From Streptomyces sp. Z26 (GTDB lineage: Bacteria > Actinomycetota > Actinomycetes > Streptomycetales > Streptomycetaceae), in the NCBI RefSeq assembly GCF_003665095.1, contig NZ_RCHV01000002.1, positions 2,912,001 to 2,976,000 of the forward strand: a stretch of DNA of 64,000 nucleotides, given 5' to 3'. Below are positions 42,927-52,206 of the stretch, piece after piece. The notes beneath the pieces were generated by a model. The model was given only the letters and a program-made list of their open reading frames with translations, searched no databases and had not been told where the DNA came from. Numbering within the stretch: position 1 is the stretch's first letter; every line of letters begins with the position of its first letter. The position numbers and the translations under genes were made by a program.

Positions 42927-43238
42927 CTAGCTGTGGCTCTTGCGTGCATTTTCTACGCGCGCGTTCAGCAATTCGACCCACGGGTTGCCACTGTTCTCAC
43001 TATATACAGCCGTCATGGCATTCGGCGCGGTCTCGATGAGATGAAGCAAGGTCCATGAGAGTCCGTAGCAATCATCGAAACCGAATGATTTCGTGAGGAC
43101 CTGCGCCTCTTCGACAGTGACCGGAGCGGTGATTCTTTCGAGCAGGCGCTGCGTCTCGGCGATCTCTTCTTCGGCGGCCTCTTCGGACGGGAAGGCTCCC
43201 GCGTCGACGAGGTCTTCCACTTCACGTCGGATCGACAT
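42927..43238 (-). CDS. Hypothetical acidic protein
   Basis: A 103-residue protein of unknown function. The N-terminal half is a probable helix rich in Glu (EEAAEEEIAETQRLLERI). A compact part with DDCYGLSWTLLHLIETAP follows. It has no signal or membrane segment. Base composition is visibly lower in GC than its neighbours, which suggests transfer. The short, acidic, stand-alone form on a small cassette would fit an immunity or cargo protein, but I do not recognise a family. Confidence 0.65.
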   Translation of the reverse strand: MSIRREVEDLVDAGAFPSEEAAEEEIAETQRLLERITAPVTVEEAQVLTKSFGFDDCYGLSWTLLHLIETAPNAMTAVYSENSGNPWVELLNARVENARKSHS

Positions 43239-43267
43239 GCAGACTCCCTAGATCATTCCTATGCGAC

Positions 43268-43315
43268 GATCGCCTGAAAAGCGATAGGTCGCCGGTTCGA
43301 ATTCGGCCCCAGCCA
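43268..43315 (+). pseudogene. 3' fragment of tRNA-Phe
   Basis: The anticodon arm, T-arm and acceptor 3' end of tRNA-Phe, with ATT replacing CCC in the T-arm. The 5' acceptor and D-arm are missing. It is followed by another copy of the array terminator, so it marks an insertion or recombination point in a former tRNA-Phe. Confidence 0.8.
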
Positions 43316-43323
43316 CACCAAGG

Positions 43324-43357
43324 GAACGTCCCGGACGGCATGCCGTCCGGGACGTTC
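43324..43357 (+). terminator. Terminator behind the tRNA-Phe fragment
   Basis: The same 15-bp stem and CATG loop as at 42689. Confidence 0.8.
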
Positions 43358-43488
43358 TCGTTGTGCGGCGTGGCCAGGCGACCGAGCGGCGGCCGTCGAT
43401 ACCGCCCCCGGGGAGGACGAATCCCCGCGTTTCGCCCCGGACGCCCCGGAGACCCGCCACGGGAGTTCCCCTCCCGGTTGGAGTCGCC

Positions 43489-43731
43489 ATGGCGAAGCAC
43501 AAGAAGTTCGAGAAGAACGAACGAGTGGCCTGGGCCAGTCACGGGAGCCAGGCCCTGGGGCGCGTCAAGAGGAAGATCACCGGGCGGGCGCGCGCGGGCG
43601 GGCGGACCGTGGACGCCTCGCCGGAGGAGCCGCAGTACGAGGTCGAGAGCGAGAAGTCGGGCGGCCGTGCCGTGCACCGGCCCGAGGCGTTGCGCCGGAA
43701 AGGGGAGGGCAGCCGTGGACGCGGCCGCTGA
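43489..43731 (+). CDS. DUF2945 (HVA1/TUDOR-like) protein
   Basis: An 80-residue basic protein: KKFEKNERVAWASHGSQALG, then GRVKRKITGR, and PQYEVESEKSGGRAVHRPEA. It matches the DUF2945 'hypervirulence-associated TUDOR' family. It overlaps the DUF3140 gene by 17 bp; this pair is commonly found together in Streptomyces. Its role is unknown. Confidence 0.82.
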   Translation: MAKHKKFEKNERVAWASHGSQALGRVKRKITGRARAGGRTVDASPEEPQYEVESEKSGGRAVHRPEALRRKGEGSRGRGR

Positions 43732-44050
43732 GCGGACCGTCACCGCCTTCCGCGACGCGGTGAACATGCGGCCGCGCGAACTGGAACGCTGGTTGGCCAC
43801 CGACGCCTCGCAGGAGGTCGGCCAGAAGAAGGGCGGCGGCGAGAGCACCGGGCACGCCTCGGGGCGCCGTGTCGTCACCCTGCTGCGTACGAGGAAGGGC
43901 GACCTCACGGAGGACGACGTGGCGCACATGCGCGAGGTCGTCTCGTACGTACGCCGCCACCGCGCCCAGTCGCCGTCCGGTGACGCGCGGGACTCGCCCT
44001 GGCGGTACTCGCTGATGAACTGGGGCCACGACCCCCTCCGGAACTCCTGA
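43715..44050 (+). CDS. DUF3140 family protein
   Basis: A 111-residue protein with the DUF3140 pattern: RTVTAFRDAVNMRPRELERW, SGRRVVTLLRTRKGDLTEDD, and C-terminal SPWRYSLMNWGHDP. It starts with GTG 43715 preceded by GGGGAGGG, overlapping the DUF2945 gene. The function is unknown; the pair is probably coexpressed. Confidence 0.85.
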   Translation: MDAAAERTVTAFRDAVNMRPRELERWLATDASQEVGQKKGGGESTGHASGRRVVTLLRTRKGDLTEDDVAHMREVVSYVRRHRAQSPSGDARDSPWRYSLMNWGHDPLRNS

Positions 44051-44235
44051 CGCGGCCCTCGTGCCGTCATGACGCGCGCGCCGACGCCCCGCTGCTCGGG
44101 CCCCGCGTTCGCGTCCCCGGCGGGTGCGCGAGTCGATCACGGGGTACCCGGCCGCGGGCGCGCGACCGACCGGCCGCGCCCCGTACGAGGGTCGGCCGCG
44201 CCGCTGCGCTCCCCGGCCCGGGAGCGGGATGTGGC

Positions 44236-45549
44236 GTGGTGAAGGAACTGGCGGGCACCGGACTGTTCTACGCGATCCTGGGCCTCGGCGCCCTGGGCGC
44301 GGCGATCCTCCCGAGGGTGGTGGCCAACCGACCCCTGTCGGCACCGATGATCTTCCTGGCCACCGGCTTCGGGGTCTTCCTCCTCCCGTACGGCGGGCTC
44401 CCCGACCTCGACCCCGTGGCGTCCGGCAGCGCCGTCACCCACCTCACCGAGATGTGCGTGATCGTCGCCCTGATGGGCGCGGGGCTGGCCATCAACCGGC
44501 CGTTCGGCCCGCGTTCCTGGGCGACGACCTGGCAGCTGCTCGGTGCGGCGATGCCCCTCACCATCCTCGCCACGGCGCTGGTCGCCTGGGGGCTGCTGGG
44601 TTGGGCGCCCGCCGTCGCGCTGCTCGTCGCGGCGGTCCTGGCGCCGACCGACCCGGTGCTCGCGGGCGAGGTGCGGGTGGGCGAGCCGACCGACGCGCGG
44701 TACGACGAGGACGAGGTGCGTTTCGCCCTCACCAGCGAGGCCGGGCTCAACGACGGTCTCGCCTTCCCGTTCGTGGCGGCGGCCGTCGCGCTGACCACCG
44801 CGTCCCCCGAGGGCTGGTCCGGGTCGTGGGTGGGGCACTGGGCCTGGTACGACGTGCTGCTGCGCGTCGCCATGGGCACGGTGGTCGGCATGGCCTTCGG
44901 CCGCCTCCTGGGCCGCCTGTTCTTCCAGGCGCGGAACGAGTCGCTGCGCCTGTCCGCGCACAGCGAGGGCTTCGTCGCGCTGGCCACCGCCTTCGCCGCG
45001 TACGGCCTGGCCGAACTCCTCCACGGCTACGGCTTCCTCGCCGTCTTCGCCACCGCGGTGTCCCTCCGGGCCGCCGAACGCCCCCACGGCTACCACCGCG
45101 TCATGCACACCTTCATGGACCAGATCGAACGGCTGCTCACGGCCGCCCTCCTCTTCCTCGTCGGCGGGTACGTCGCCCAGGGCGGCCTCTCCGCCCTGAC
45201 CTGGCAGGGCGCCACCCTCGCCCTGCTGCTCCTGCTGGTGATCCGGCCCGTCATCGGCTTCCTCTCCCAACGCCCCGCGACGGGCGCCCCGTCCGCGCGG
45301 CTGGTGATCGCCGGCTTCGGCATCCGGGGCATCGGTTCGTTCTTCTACCTCGCGTACGCCCTGGACCACGCGGAGTTCGCCGCCCCGGCCGCGCAGTTGT
45401 GGGCGCTGGTCACCTTCACCGTGCTCGTCTCGGTGTTCCTGCACGGCGCGGCGGCGACGCCGGTCGTGGCCCGCCTCGACCGCCGGAACCGCCGCGACCG
45501 CCGGGACGGCGCCGGGGCCGAGTCCGACACCGCCCCGGAGGGCCCCTGA
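44236..45549 (+). CDS. CPA1-type cation:proton antiporter
   Basis: A 437-residue membrane protein with about 11-12 helices. It has the CPA1 signature VAAVLAPTDPVLAGEV and FALTSEAGLNDGLAFPFV, with the Asp that binds cation in GLND. It ends with an acidic/basic hydrophilic tail. Predicted to exchange Na+ or K+ for H+. It starts GTG 44236; a second GTG follows directly. Confidence 0.9.
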   Translation: MVKELAGTGLFYAILGLGALGAAILPRVVANRPLSAPMIFLATGFGVFLLPYGGLPDLDPVASGSAVTHLTEMCVIVALMGAGLAINRPFGPRSWATTWQLLGAAMPLTILATALVAWGLLGWAPAVALLVAAVLAPTDPVLAGEVRVGEPTDARYDEDEVRFALTSEAGLNDGLAFPFVAAAVALTTASPEGWSGSWVGHWAWYDVLLRVAMGTVVGMAFGRLLGRLFFQARNESLRLSAHSEGFVALATAFAAYGLAELLHGYGFLAVFATAVSLRAAERPHGYHRVMHTFMDQIERLLTAALLFLVGGYVAQGGLSALTWQGATLALLLLLVIRPVIGFLSQRPATGAPSARLVIAGFGIRGIGSFFYLAYALDHAEFAAPAAQLWALVTFTVLVSVFLHGAAATPVVARLDRRNRRDRRDGAGAESDTAPEGP

Positions 45550-45687
45550 CCGGAGCACCCGCCGCCCGGCCGCGCCACCACCCGTACGCCCCCCGCGGGG
45601 TTGAGGCACCGTCCGCCAGGGCACCCCGGGGTGCGTGCGCTGCGTACGCCCGCAGTCGCCAGCCGAGTACCGAGGGAGATGGGACAG

Positions 45688-46251
45688 ATGGGGCACGGCG
45701 GAACCGTCGTCGACGAGCTGATGACCGACCACCGCGAGGTGGAGGAGATCTTCGGCCGTATCGAGGCCCTGCCGCCCGGGGACGAGCGGCGGAAGGAGTA
45801 CGTGCACGAGGCGACGATCGAGCTGATGCGCCACTCGGTCGCCGAGGAGCAGCACCTCTACCCGGCGGTGCGCGAGCACGTGACCGGCGGGGCCGACCTC
45901 GCGGACCGGGAGATCGACGACCACGCGACGGCCGAGCAGCTGATGAAGGACCTGGAGACGCTCGACGCCGACGCCCCCGGTTTCGACGCGGCCGTGGGGA
46001 AGCTGATGCGGGAGGTCCGCGCGCACATCGCGGACGAGGAGCGGAACCTCTTCCCCCGGCTGGAGGGCGCGGTCTCCGGCGCGTACCTCGACGAACTGGG
46101 CGAGAAGGTGCGCCGGGCGAAGAAGACGGCGCCCACCCGGCCGCACCCCTCGGCGCCGAGCACTCCCCCGGCGAACAAGCTGCTCGCCCCGGGAGCCGGC
46201 CTCGTCGACCGGGCGCGCGACGCGCTGACCGGCCGCGGAAAGTCGGGGTGA
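45688..46251 (+). CDS. Hemerythrin-domain protein
   Basis: A 187-residue protein with the iron-ligand pattern of hemerythrin: TDHREVEEIF, MRHSVAEEQHLYPAV, DDHATAEQLM and RAHIADEERNLFPRLE. It binds O2, NO or acts as a redox sensor; the role here is unknown. I prefer the ATG at 45688 (GGGAG 9 bp upstream) to the ATG at 45679. The stop overlaps the Ppx/GppA start. Confidence 0.88.
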   Translation: MGHGGTVVDELMTDHREVEEIFGRIEALPPGDERRKEYVHEATIELMRHSVAEEQHLYPAVREHVTGGADLADREIDDHATAEQLMKDLETLDADAPGFDAAVGKLMREVRAHIADEERNLFPRLEGAVSGAYLDELGEKVRRAKKTAPTRPHPSAPSTPPANKLLAPGAGLVDRARDALTGRGKSG

Positions 46252-47342
46252 GAGCCGTCCCACCGGGCTCCGCCGCGCGCACGGGGGCCGGTCCACGGCG
46301 ACCGGCACCGGGCGCCCCGGCCGTACGTGAGCGGCTCGGCGTCCTGGACGCCGGGTCGAACGGCGTACGGCTCCTCGTCGCCGACGCGCGCGGCAGCGCG
46401 CCGCGCGCCGTGCACACCGCCAAGTATCGGCTGCGGCTCTCCGCGCAGGTCGACGTGTACGGGCGGCTCCCGGACCGGTCCGTCCGGCGGCTCGGTGAGG
46501 CGGTCGCCGCGGCCCGCGAGGAGGCCGAACGGTGGGGTGTCGACCGGCTGTTCCCCGTGGCCACCGCCGTCGTGCGCGACGCGCCCAACCGGGCGGAGGC
46601 GCTGGCCGCGCTCAACTCCCGTACGCACACCTCCCGTACGCACGCCTCCCGTACGCCCGGCTCTCCCGCGTACGCGCCGCTGCGCGTGATGCCCGGCCGC
46701 AGGGAGGCCGAACTGACCTTCCTCGCCGCCCGGCGCTGGATGGGCTGGCGCGCGGGACCGATGGTGCTGCTCGACATCGGAGGAGGCACCTTCGACATCG
46801 CCTTCGGGCGGAACGGCGTACCGGACTTCGCCGTGTCCGTACCGCTCGGCGCGGGCCGCCTCACCCGCGAACACCTCAACGGCGGGGACCCGCCCGCCAA
46901 GGGCGACGTACGGTCGCTGCGGCGCACCGTACGGCACCGGTTGCGGGAGCTGGCCGAACGGGTCCGCCGGGAGGAGCCGCACACGGCGGTCGCCACCTCG
47001 CGCACGTTCCAGCAGCTGGCGAGGTTGTGCGGCCCACCACCCGGCCCGCCGCACGGCCACGGGGGCGCCCTCGCCCGACAAACTGTGCGCACGGGCCAGT
47101 TGCGGGCGGCGGTACGGCAGTTGGCGGGGCTCAGCGCGGCGGAACGCGCCGAACTCCCCGGCATCTCCGCGGCGCGCAGCAGGCAGTCCCTCGCCGGAGC
47201 CGTGGTGGCGCACACCGCGATGAAGCTCATGGACGTCGAGGAAGCGGTGCTGTGCCCCTGGGCGCTCCGCGAGGGAATCCTGCTCGAATACCTGGAGAAC
47301 GGCCGCTCCACCGCCTGGTGGAACCGGCTTCCCCACTCCTGA
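46248..47342 (+). CDS. Ppx/GppA-family phosphatase
   Basis: A 364-residue exopolyphosphatase/pppGpp phosphatase-like protein: GVLDAGSNGVRLLVADA, RREAELTFLAARRW, VLLDIGGGTFDIAFGRNG and PLGAGRLTREHL. The usual Thr after SN in motif I is Gly here (GSNGV), a small departure. GTG 46248 overlaps the hemerythrin stop; GTG 46326 would give a shorter, more typical start. A Pro/His-rich insertion (GPPPGPPHGHGG) is at about residue 265. Confidence 0.85.
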   Translation: MRAVPPGSAARTGAGPRRPAPGAPAVRERLGVLDAGSNGVRLLVADARGSAPRAVHTAKYRLRLSAQVDVYGRLPDRSVRRLGEAVAAAREEAERWGVDRLFPVATAVVRDAPNRAEALAALNSRTHTSRTHASRTPGSPAYAPLRVMPGRREAELTFLAARRWMGWRAGPMVLLDIGGGTFDIAFGRNGVPDFAVSVPLGAGRLTREHLNGGDPPAKGDVRSLRRTVRHRLRELAERVRREEPHTAVATSRTFQQLARLCGPPPGPPHGHGGALARQTVRTGQLRAAVRQLAGLSAAERAELPGISAARSRQSLAGAVVAHTAMKLMDVEEAVLCPWALREGILLEYLENGRSTAWWNRLPHS

Positions 47343-47380
47343 GGCACGCCCCGGACCGCCGGACGTCCCGCGGGTGACGC

Positions 47381-47404
47381 GGCCCCGATCCCCGGATCGG
47401 GGCC
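47381..47404 (+). terminator. Terminator after Ppx/GppA
   Basis: GGCCCCGATC-CCCG-GATCGGGGCC, the same hairpin as behind tRNA array 2 (37409-37436). The rest of the 310-bp stretch to 47652 shows no gene. Confidence 0.8.
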
Positions 47405-47652
47405 TTCTCGTGCGCCCGCGCCCCGGCCAAGGCCGACCCGACCGTGCGGGCGTCCCCTCTGGTGCCCACGCACTACGGCGGCCCGGCGTCCGGTCCCGGC
47501 GCACCAGGGGAAGACGGCGACGCCGCACGATGCCGCCCGTACGGCCGGGCGGGAAGAGTACGGGGCGCGCCGCCCGGCCGGGTGGCGGAACCGTACGCAT
47601 CGGGTGGTCGGCGGACTCGTGCCGGCTTCCGACGACGACGAGGAGAACCACG

Positions 47653-49044
47653 GTGAGCACCACTCACTCCCCGTCCCTGACCGGGAAGCTGCCCGTCGCC
47701 GCACTCGGGCTCCTCGCGCTCGCCCTCGGCACCTTGCAGACGGTGGTGGACCCCGCCCTTCCCTTGCTCCAGCGCGAGTTGGACGTCGGCCCCGGCGACG
47801 GGGCCCTGGTGTCCAACGCCGTCCTGGTCACCGGTGCGGCCGTCGCGCCGATCGCCGGGAAGCTCGGGGACTGCCACGGCGGGAAACGGGTGCTGCTCCG
47901 GTTGATGGTGCTGGTCGCGGCCGGTGGGCTGCTGGCCGGTGTCGCGCCGAACCTGCCGGTGCTGCTGCTGGGCCAGATCCTCCAGGGGTTCATGGTGGGG
48001 GCGCTGCCGCTGTCGTTCGTCCTCGTGCGCAAGCACCTGCCGGGTGACGCGTCCCGGCTGGGGATCGGGGTGGTGATGGCGCTGTTCACGAGCGGCGCCA
48101 TGGTGGGGACGTTGACCGCCGGGCCGATCGCGGACGCGCTGTCCTGGCACTGGATGTTCGCGCTGCCGACGATCGTGATCATCGCGATGTCGCTGGCGGT
48201 GGCGTGGCTGATGCCGGACGATCCGCCCGCCCGCTCGCGCCCACGGATCGACTGGCCCGGTGCGCTGCTGCTCAGCGGCGCGCTGCTCGTGTTCATGGTC
48301 GGTCTGGTACGGCTGACCGGCGACGGCCTGTCGGCGCCCGCGGCCGGGGCCCTCCTGGTGCTGGTGGTCGGCCTGGTGACCGCGTGGGTGACCGTGGAGC
48401 GCCGGACGGCCGAGCCGATGGTGGATCTACGGGTGCTGGCCCGGCCCGCGGTCTGGCACGCGTGCGTGCTCACGTTCGTCATCACCGCCGGGTTCGGCAT
48501 CGTGGCCTTCCTGCTGCCGCAGATGTTCGCGCTGCCCGCCGAGGGGCACGGTTTCGGCTTCGACACCACCGACATCGGCCTGCTGTTGCTGCCCGGTGCC
48601 GTCGCGGGGGCGGTGAGCGACTCGATCGGTGGTGTCGCGGGGCGGCGCTTCGGGTTGCGTGCCGTGATCACCGCGGGCGCCGTGGGCACGGTGGTCACGC
48701 TGCTGACCCTGATGGCGGCGCACGGCGCGCCCTGGCAGCTGGTCGTCGCGAAGGCGTCGGTGGCGGTGGCCGCGGGCATGGCGACCACCGCGTTGCTGAT
48801 CAGCGCGGCCGGTGCCGTCGCGGAGGAGGACACCGGGGTCATCACCAGCCTGCTCGTGGTGACCCGGGTGATCGGCATCGCGCTCGGGGCGCAGACCGGC
48901 GGCGCGATCCTCGAGGCGGGGGCGGAGGCGGCGACCGGCCTGCCGTCCGAGACGGCGTTCGTCACCGCTCTGGGCGTCGCCGCCGCCGTGGCGGCGGTGT
49001 CCCTGGTCCTCACCCGTCTCACCATGAGGGGAGCGCGGGCATGA
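47653..49044 (+). CDS. MFS drug-type transporter
   Basis: A 463-residue EmrB/QacA-like (DHA2) transporter with about 14 hydrophobic helices. It shows GALVSNAVLVTGAAVAPIAGKLGD in helix 2/loop and HWMFALPTIVIIAMSLAVAW in helix 6. It starts GTG 47653 with AGGAG upstream. The stop overlaps the FAD monooxygenase start (ATGA), so the two form an operon. Confidence 0.88.
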   Translation: MSTTHSPSLTGKLPVAALGLLALALGTLQTVVDPALPLLQRELDVGPGDGALVSNAVLVTGAAVAPIAGKLGDCHGGKRVLLRLMVLVAAGGLLAGVAPNLPVLLLGQILQGFMVGALPLSFVLVRKHLPGDASRLGIGVVMALFTSGAMVGTLTAGPIADALSWHWMFALPTIVIIAMSLAVAWLMPDDPPARSRPRIDWPGALLLSGALLVFMVGLVRLTGDGLSAPAAGALLVLVVGLVTAWVTVERRTAEPMVDLRVLARPAVWHACVLTFVITAGFGIVAFLLPQMFALPAEGHGFGFDTTDIGLLLLPGAVAGAVSDSIGGVAGRRFGLRAVITAGAVGTVVTLLTLMAAHGAPWQLVVAKASVAVAAGMATTALLISAAGAVAEEDTGVITSLLVVTRVIGIALGAQTGGAILEAGAEAATGLPSETAFVTALGVAAAVAAVSLVLTRLTMRGARA

Positions 49045-50261
49045 GCACGCGCGGTGTCCTGATCTCCGGCGCCGGCATCTCCGGCCCCGCCCTCGCGTAC
49101 TGGCTGCGCCGTGCCGGGTACGCGGTCACCGTGGTGGAGAGGACCGACGCGCTGCGCGCCGGGGGCTATCCGATCGACATCCGGGGCAGCGCGGTGGAGG
49201 TCGTACGGCGGATGGGCATCCTGCCGCGGCTGCGGGAGGCGCACACCGGCACGCGGCGGTACACCTTCCTCGACACGGACGGTGCCACCGTGGCCTCGCT
49301 CGGCGGCGCCGCGGGCCACGGCGGCGGCGAGGACGGTGACCTGGAGGTACGCCGCGGCGACCTGGCGGAGAGCCTGTACGCGCTGGTCCGCGACGACGTC
49401 GAGTTCCGTTTCGACGACGCGATCGACGTACTCGACCAGAGCGGTGGCGCGGGGGTCGACGTGACGTTCCGCAGCGGCGCGCGGCGTACGTACGACCTGG
49501 TGGTGGGCGCCGACGGCATGCACTCGCAGACGCGGGAGGGCCTGTTCGGGCCCGAGGAGCGGTTCCGCCGCGACCTCGGCTACTCGTTCGCGGTGTTCAC
49601 CGTCCCGAACACCTCCCGGCTCTCCCGCGAACTCGTCATGTGGAACTCCCCGGGCCGGGCCGCGGCGCTCTACGCCCTCGGCGAGGACGACCCGCCGCAC
49701 GCCTTCCTCACCTTCCACCAGACCTTCCACCGGCCGGACCCGCCGCACGACGCGCTCCGTGACCCCGACGCCTTCCGGGACCCCGACGCCTGCCGCGAGG
49801 TGTTCGCCCGGGTCTTCGCGGACGCGGGCGGCGAGGTGCCCCGGCTGCTCGACGCCATGCGGCACGCGGACGACCTGTTCTGCGACACGGCGGCGCAGAT
49901 CCGCATGCCCCGGTGGTCCAGCGGTCGCGTCGCGCTGGTGGGCGACGCGGCCCACGCGCCGTCGTTCCTCACCGGCCAGGGCTCCAGCCTCGCGCTGGCC
50001 GGTGCCTACGTCCTCGCGCACGCGCTGGCCGGGCACCGGGAGCACCCGGCGGCCCTCGCCGCGTACGAGCGCGGCCTGCGCGGGTTCGTCACCGCGAACC
50101 AGGCGCTGGTCGACGACGGCGGCGCCCGGCTCTTCCCGACGACCCCCGCGGCGCTGGAGCGGCGCGACGCCGTGCTGCGCGGCCTGGACGCGATGCCCTC
50201 GATGACGACGCACCCCGCCCACACGGCGCTCACCCTGCCCCCTCCGCCCGGCGGGCGGTGA
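49041..50261 (+). CDS. FAD-dependent aromatic monooxygenase-type protein
   Basis: A 406-residue group A flavoprotein monooxygenase: FAD GISGPALAYWLRRAGYAVTV, DLVVGADGMHSQTR, and VALVGDAAHAPSFLTGQG. Coupled to the MFS gene, it may modify a drug or pigment that the transporter exports. Its substrate is unknown. Confidence 0.9.
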   Translation: MSTRGVLISGAGISGPALAYWLRRAGYAVTVVERTDALRAGGYPIDIRGSAVEVVRRMGILPRLREAHTGTRRYTFLDTDGATVASLGGAAGHGGGEDGDLEVRRGDLAESLYALVRDDVEFRFDDAIDVLDQSGGAGVDVTFRSGARRTYDLVVGADGMHSQTREGLFGPEERFRRDLGYSFAVFTVPNTSRLSRELVMWNSPGRAAALYALGEDDPPHAFLTFHQTFHRPDPPHDALRDPDAFRDPDACREVFARVFADAGGEVPRLLDAMRHADDLFCDTAAQIRMPRWSSGRVALVGDAAHAPSFLTGQGSSLALAGAYVLAHALAGHREHPAALAAYERGLRGFVTANQALVDDGGARLFPTTPAALERRDAVLRGLDAMPSMTTHPAHTALTLPPPPGGR

Positions 50262-50440
50262 CGGGTCGGCGGGGGCGCGCGGCAGGTGACGCGCGTGAAC
50301 GGTCCGCGTGACCTGGGGGTATCGACGACGCTTGTGGGGCGACCCGGAACTTCTGTTACCCGATGCCCGGAATGTCCCCCTAGGCTCGGCCGTGCCGGTG
50401 GTCAGGTCGGCCACCGGCGAGGACGTGAGGAGAACGCACC

Positions 50441-51190
50441 ATGAGCGAGGACACGCTGCGGGACGAGGTCGCCGTCATCGGCGGTGGCGGCAAGAACCTG
50501 GGCGGGCTGCTCAGCCGTACGTTCGCCGCGGACGGGGCCAGGGTGGTCGTGCACCACCACAGTTCCGCGAGCGACGCCGAGCAGACCGTGCGGGCGATCC
50601 GGGAGGCCGGGGGCGAGGCCGTCGCCGTACAGGAGGACCTGACGGATGTCGCGGGCGTACGGCGCCTCTTCGACACGGCGGTGGACACGTACGGCGGTGT
50701 CGACATCGCGGTCAACACCACCGGGATGGTGCTGCGCAAGCCCATCCTGGAGACCACCGAGGAGGAGTACGACCGGATGTTCGGCATCAACGCCAAGGCG
50801 GCGTACTTCTTCATCCAGGAGGCCGGGCGGCGGCTGAACGACCACGGCCGGATCATCAGCCTGGGCACGTCCCTGCTGGCCGCCTTCACCGACGGCTACT
50901 CCACGTACGCCGGGGGCAAGGCGCCGTTGGAACACTTCACGCGGGCGGCGGCCAAGGAGTTCGCGGACCGGGGCATCTCCGTGAACACGGTCGCGCCGGG
51001 GCCGATGGACACGCCGTTCTTCTACCCGCAGGAGACCCCGGAGCGGGTGGAGTTCCACAAGTCGCAGGCGCTGGACGGCCGGTTGACCCGGATCGAGGAC
51101 ATCGTCCCGGTCATCAGGTTCCTGGCCACCGAGGGCAGGTGGTTCACGGGGCAGACGATGTTCCCCAACGGCGGCTACACCACCCGCTGA
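50441..51190 (+). CDS. SDR-family oxidoreductase
   Basis: A 249-residue short-chain dehydrogenase with cofactor loop VIGGGGKNLGGLLSR, active-site YSTYAGGKAPLEHF and NTVAPGPMDTPFF. The cofactor-binding TGxxxGIG pattern is altered to GGGGKNLGG. The preceding 180 bp holds no gene. The LysR gene follows 61 bp downstream. Confidence 0.88.
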   Translation: MSEDTLRDEVAVIGGGGKNLGGLLSRTFAADGARVVVHHHSSASDAEQTVRAIREAGGEAVAVQEDLTDVAGVRRLFDTAVDTYGGVDIAVNTTGMVLRKPILETTEEEYDRMFGINAKAAYFFIQEAGRRLNDHGRIISLGTSLLAAFTDGYSTYAGGKAPLEHFTRAAAKEFADRGISVNTVAPGPMDTPFFYPQETPERVEFHKSQALDGRLTRIEDIVPVIRFLATEGRWFTGQTMFPNGGYTTR

Positions 51191-51251
51191 CCGCGTACGG
51201 CCCGACCCGGCCCGTACGCCGTCCACCCGCGAACCGAGAGGCGTCGACGAC

Positions 51252-52157
51252 GTGCCACTGGACCTGAACAAGCTCGGCCACCTGGTCGCCGTCGCCGAGG
51301 AGGGCAGCCTCACCCGGGCCGCCGCCCGCCTCCACCTGTCCCAGCAGGCGCTGTCGACCTCCGTCCGGGTCCTCGAACGGGAGGTCGGCGTGCCCCTGTT
51401 GGCCCGCGACAGCGGCGGCGTCACCGTGCTGCCCGCCGGGGCGGCCCTGCTGGAGGACGCCCGCGTCCTCCTCGGGATGAGCCGGACCGCCCTGCGCCGC
51501 GCGCGGCAGCTCGGCCGGGGCGGGACCCGTACGCTCCGCGTCGGCCACACCCCCGCCGTCACCGGCGACGAACTCGTCGCGCTGCTCGCCCCGTCGGCGG
51601 CCGGGGACGCCGACTCCGACGCCGACCCCGACCGCGCCGCCGCGCTCACGCCGGAGATCCACCAGCGCTACCCCGCCGAGCTGACGGCCGCCCTGCTCGC
51701 CGCAGACCTGGACGTCGGCCTGTGCCGCGGGATGGCCCCGGCGTACGGTCTGGCCCGCACCACCCTCCGCCACCAGCGGCTGCACCTCGCGGTCGCGTCC
51801 GACCACCCGCTGGCCGCCCGCGACACCGTGGCGTTGTGGGCGCTCGCCGACGAGACGTTCATGGTCTGGGGCACCCCGGGCTACTCCGACTACACCGACC
51901 TCCTCCTCGACCACTGCCGGAACGCCGGTTTCGAGCCGCGCGCCGAACGGACCACCCGCCAGGGCACACCGCCGGTCACCGCCGTCGTCGGCACCCGCCA
52001 CCTCGCGTTCGTCACCACGCCGCCGGGACCCGCCGCGGGCGGCGGAGCGCGGGTCCTCGCCCTGGAACCGCCGATCCACGCGCCGCTCCACGCGCTTCAC
52101 CTCCCGCACACCACGGACCCCGAACGGACCGCCTTCCTCGCCCGGTTGACGGCGTGA
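51252..52157 (+). CDS. LysR-family transcriptional regulator
   Basis: A 301-residue regulator with N-terminal helix-turn-helix GSLTRAAARLHLSQQALSTS and effector domain. It starts with GTG 51252. It is in the same direction as the SDR gene and may control it. Confidence 0.88.
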   Translation: MPLDLNKLGHLVAVAEEGSLTRAAARLHLSQQALSTSVRVLEREVGVPLLARDSGGVTVLPAGAALLEDARVLLGMSRTALRRARQLGRGGTRTLRVGHTPAVTGDELVALLAPSAAGDADSDADPDRAAALTPEIHQRYPAELTAALLAADLDVGLCRGMAPAYGLARTTLRHQRLHLAVASDHPLAARDTVALWALADETFMVWGTPGYSDYTDLLLDHCRNAGFEPRAERTTRQGTPPVTAVVGTRHLAFVTTPPGPAAGGGARVLALEPPIHAPLHALHLPHTTDPERTAFLARLTA

Positions 52158-52206
52158 ACTCCCGTACGCCGCGCGCCCCGTACGGGCGGACGGCCGCGCC
52201 CCCGGG

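Noticed and set aside
44124..47342. A 1072-codon frame running through antiporter, hemerythrin and Ppx genes
   Set aside because: Only its 3' part is the Ppx/GppA gene; the rest is an off-frame shadow of the antiporter and hemerythrin genes.
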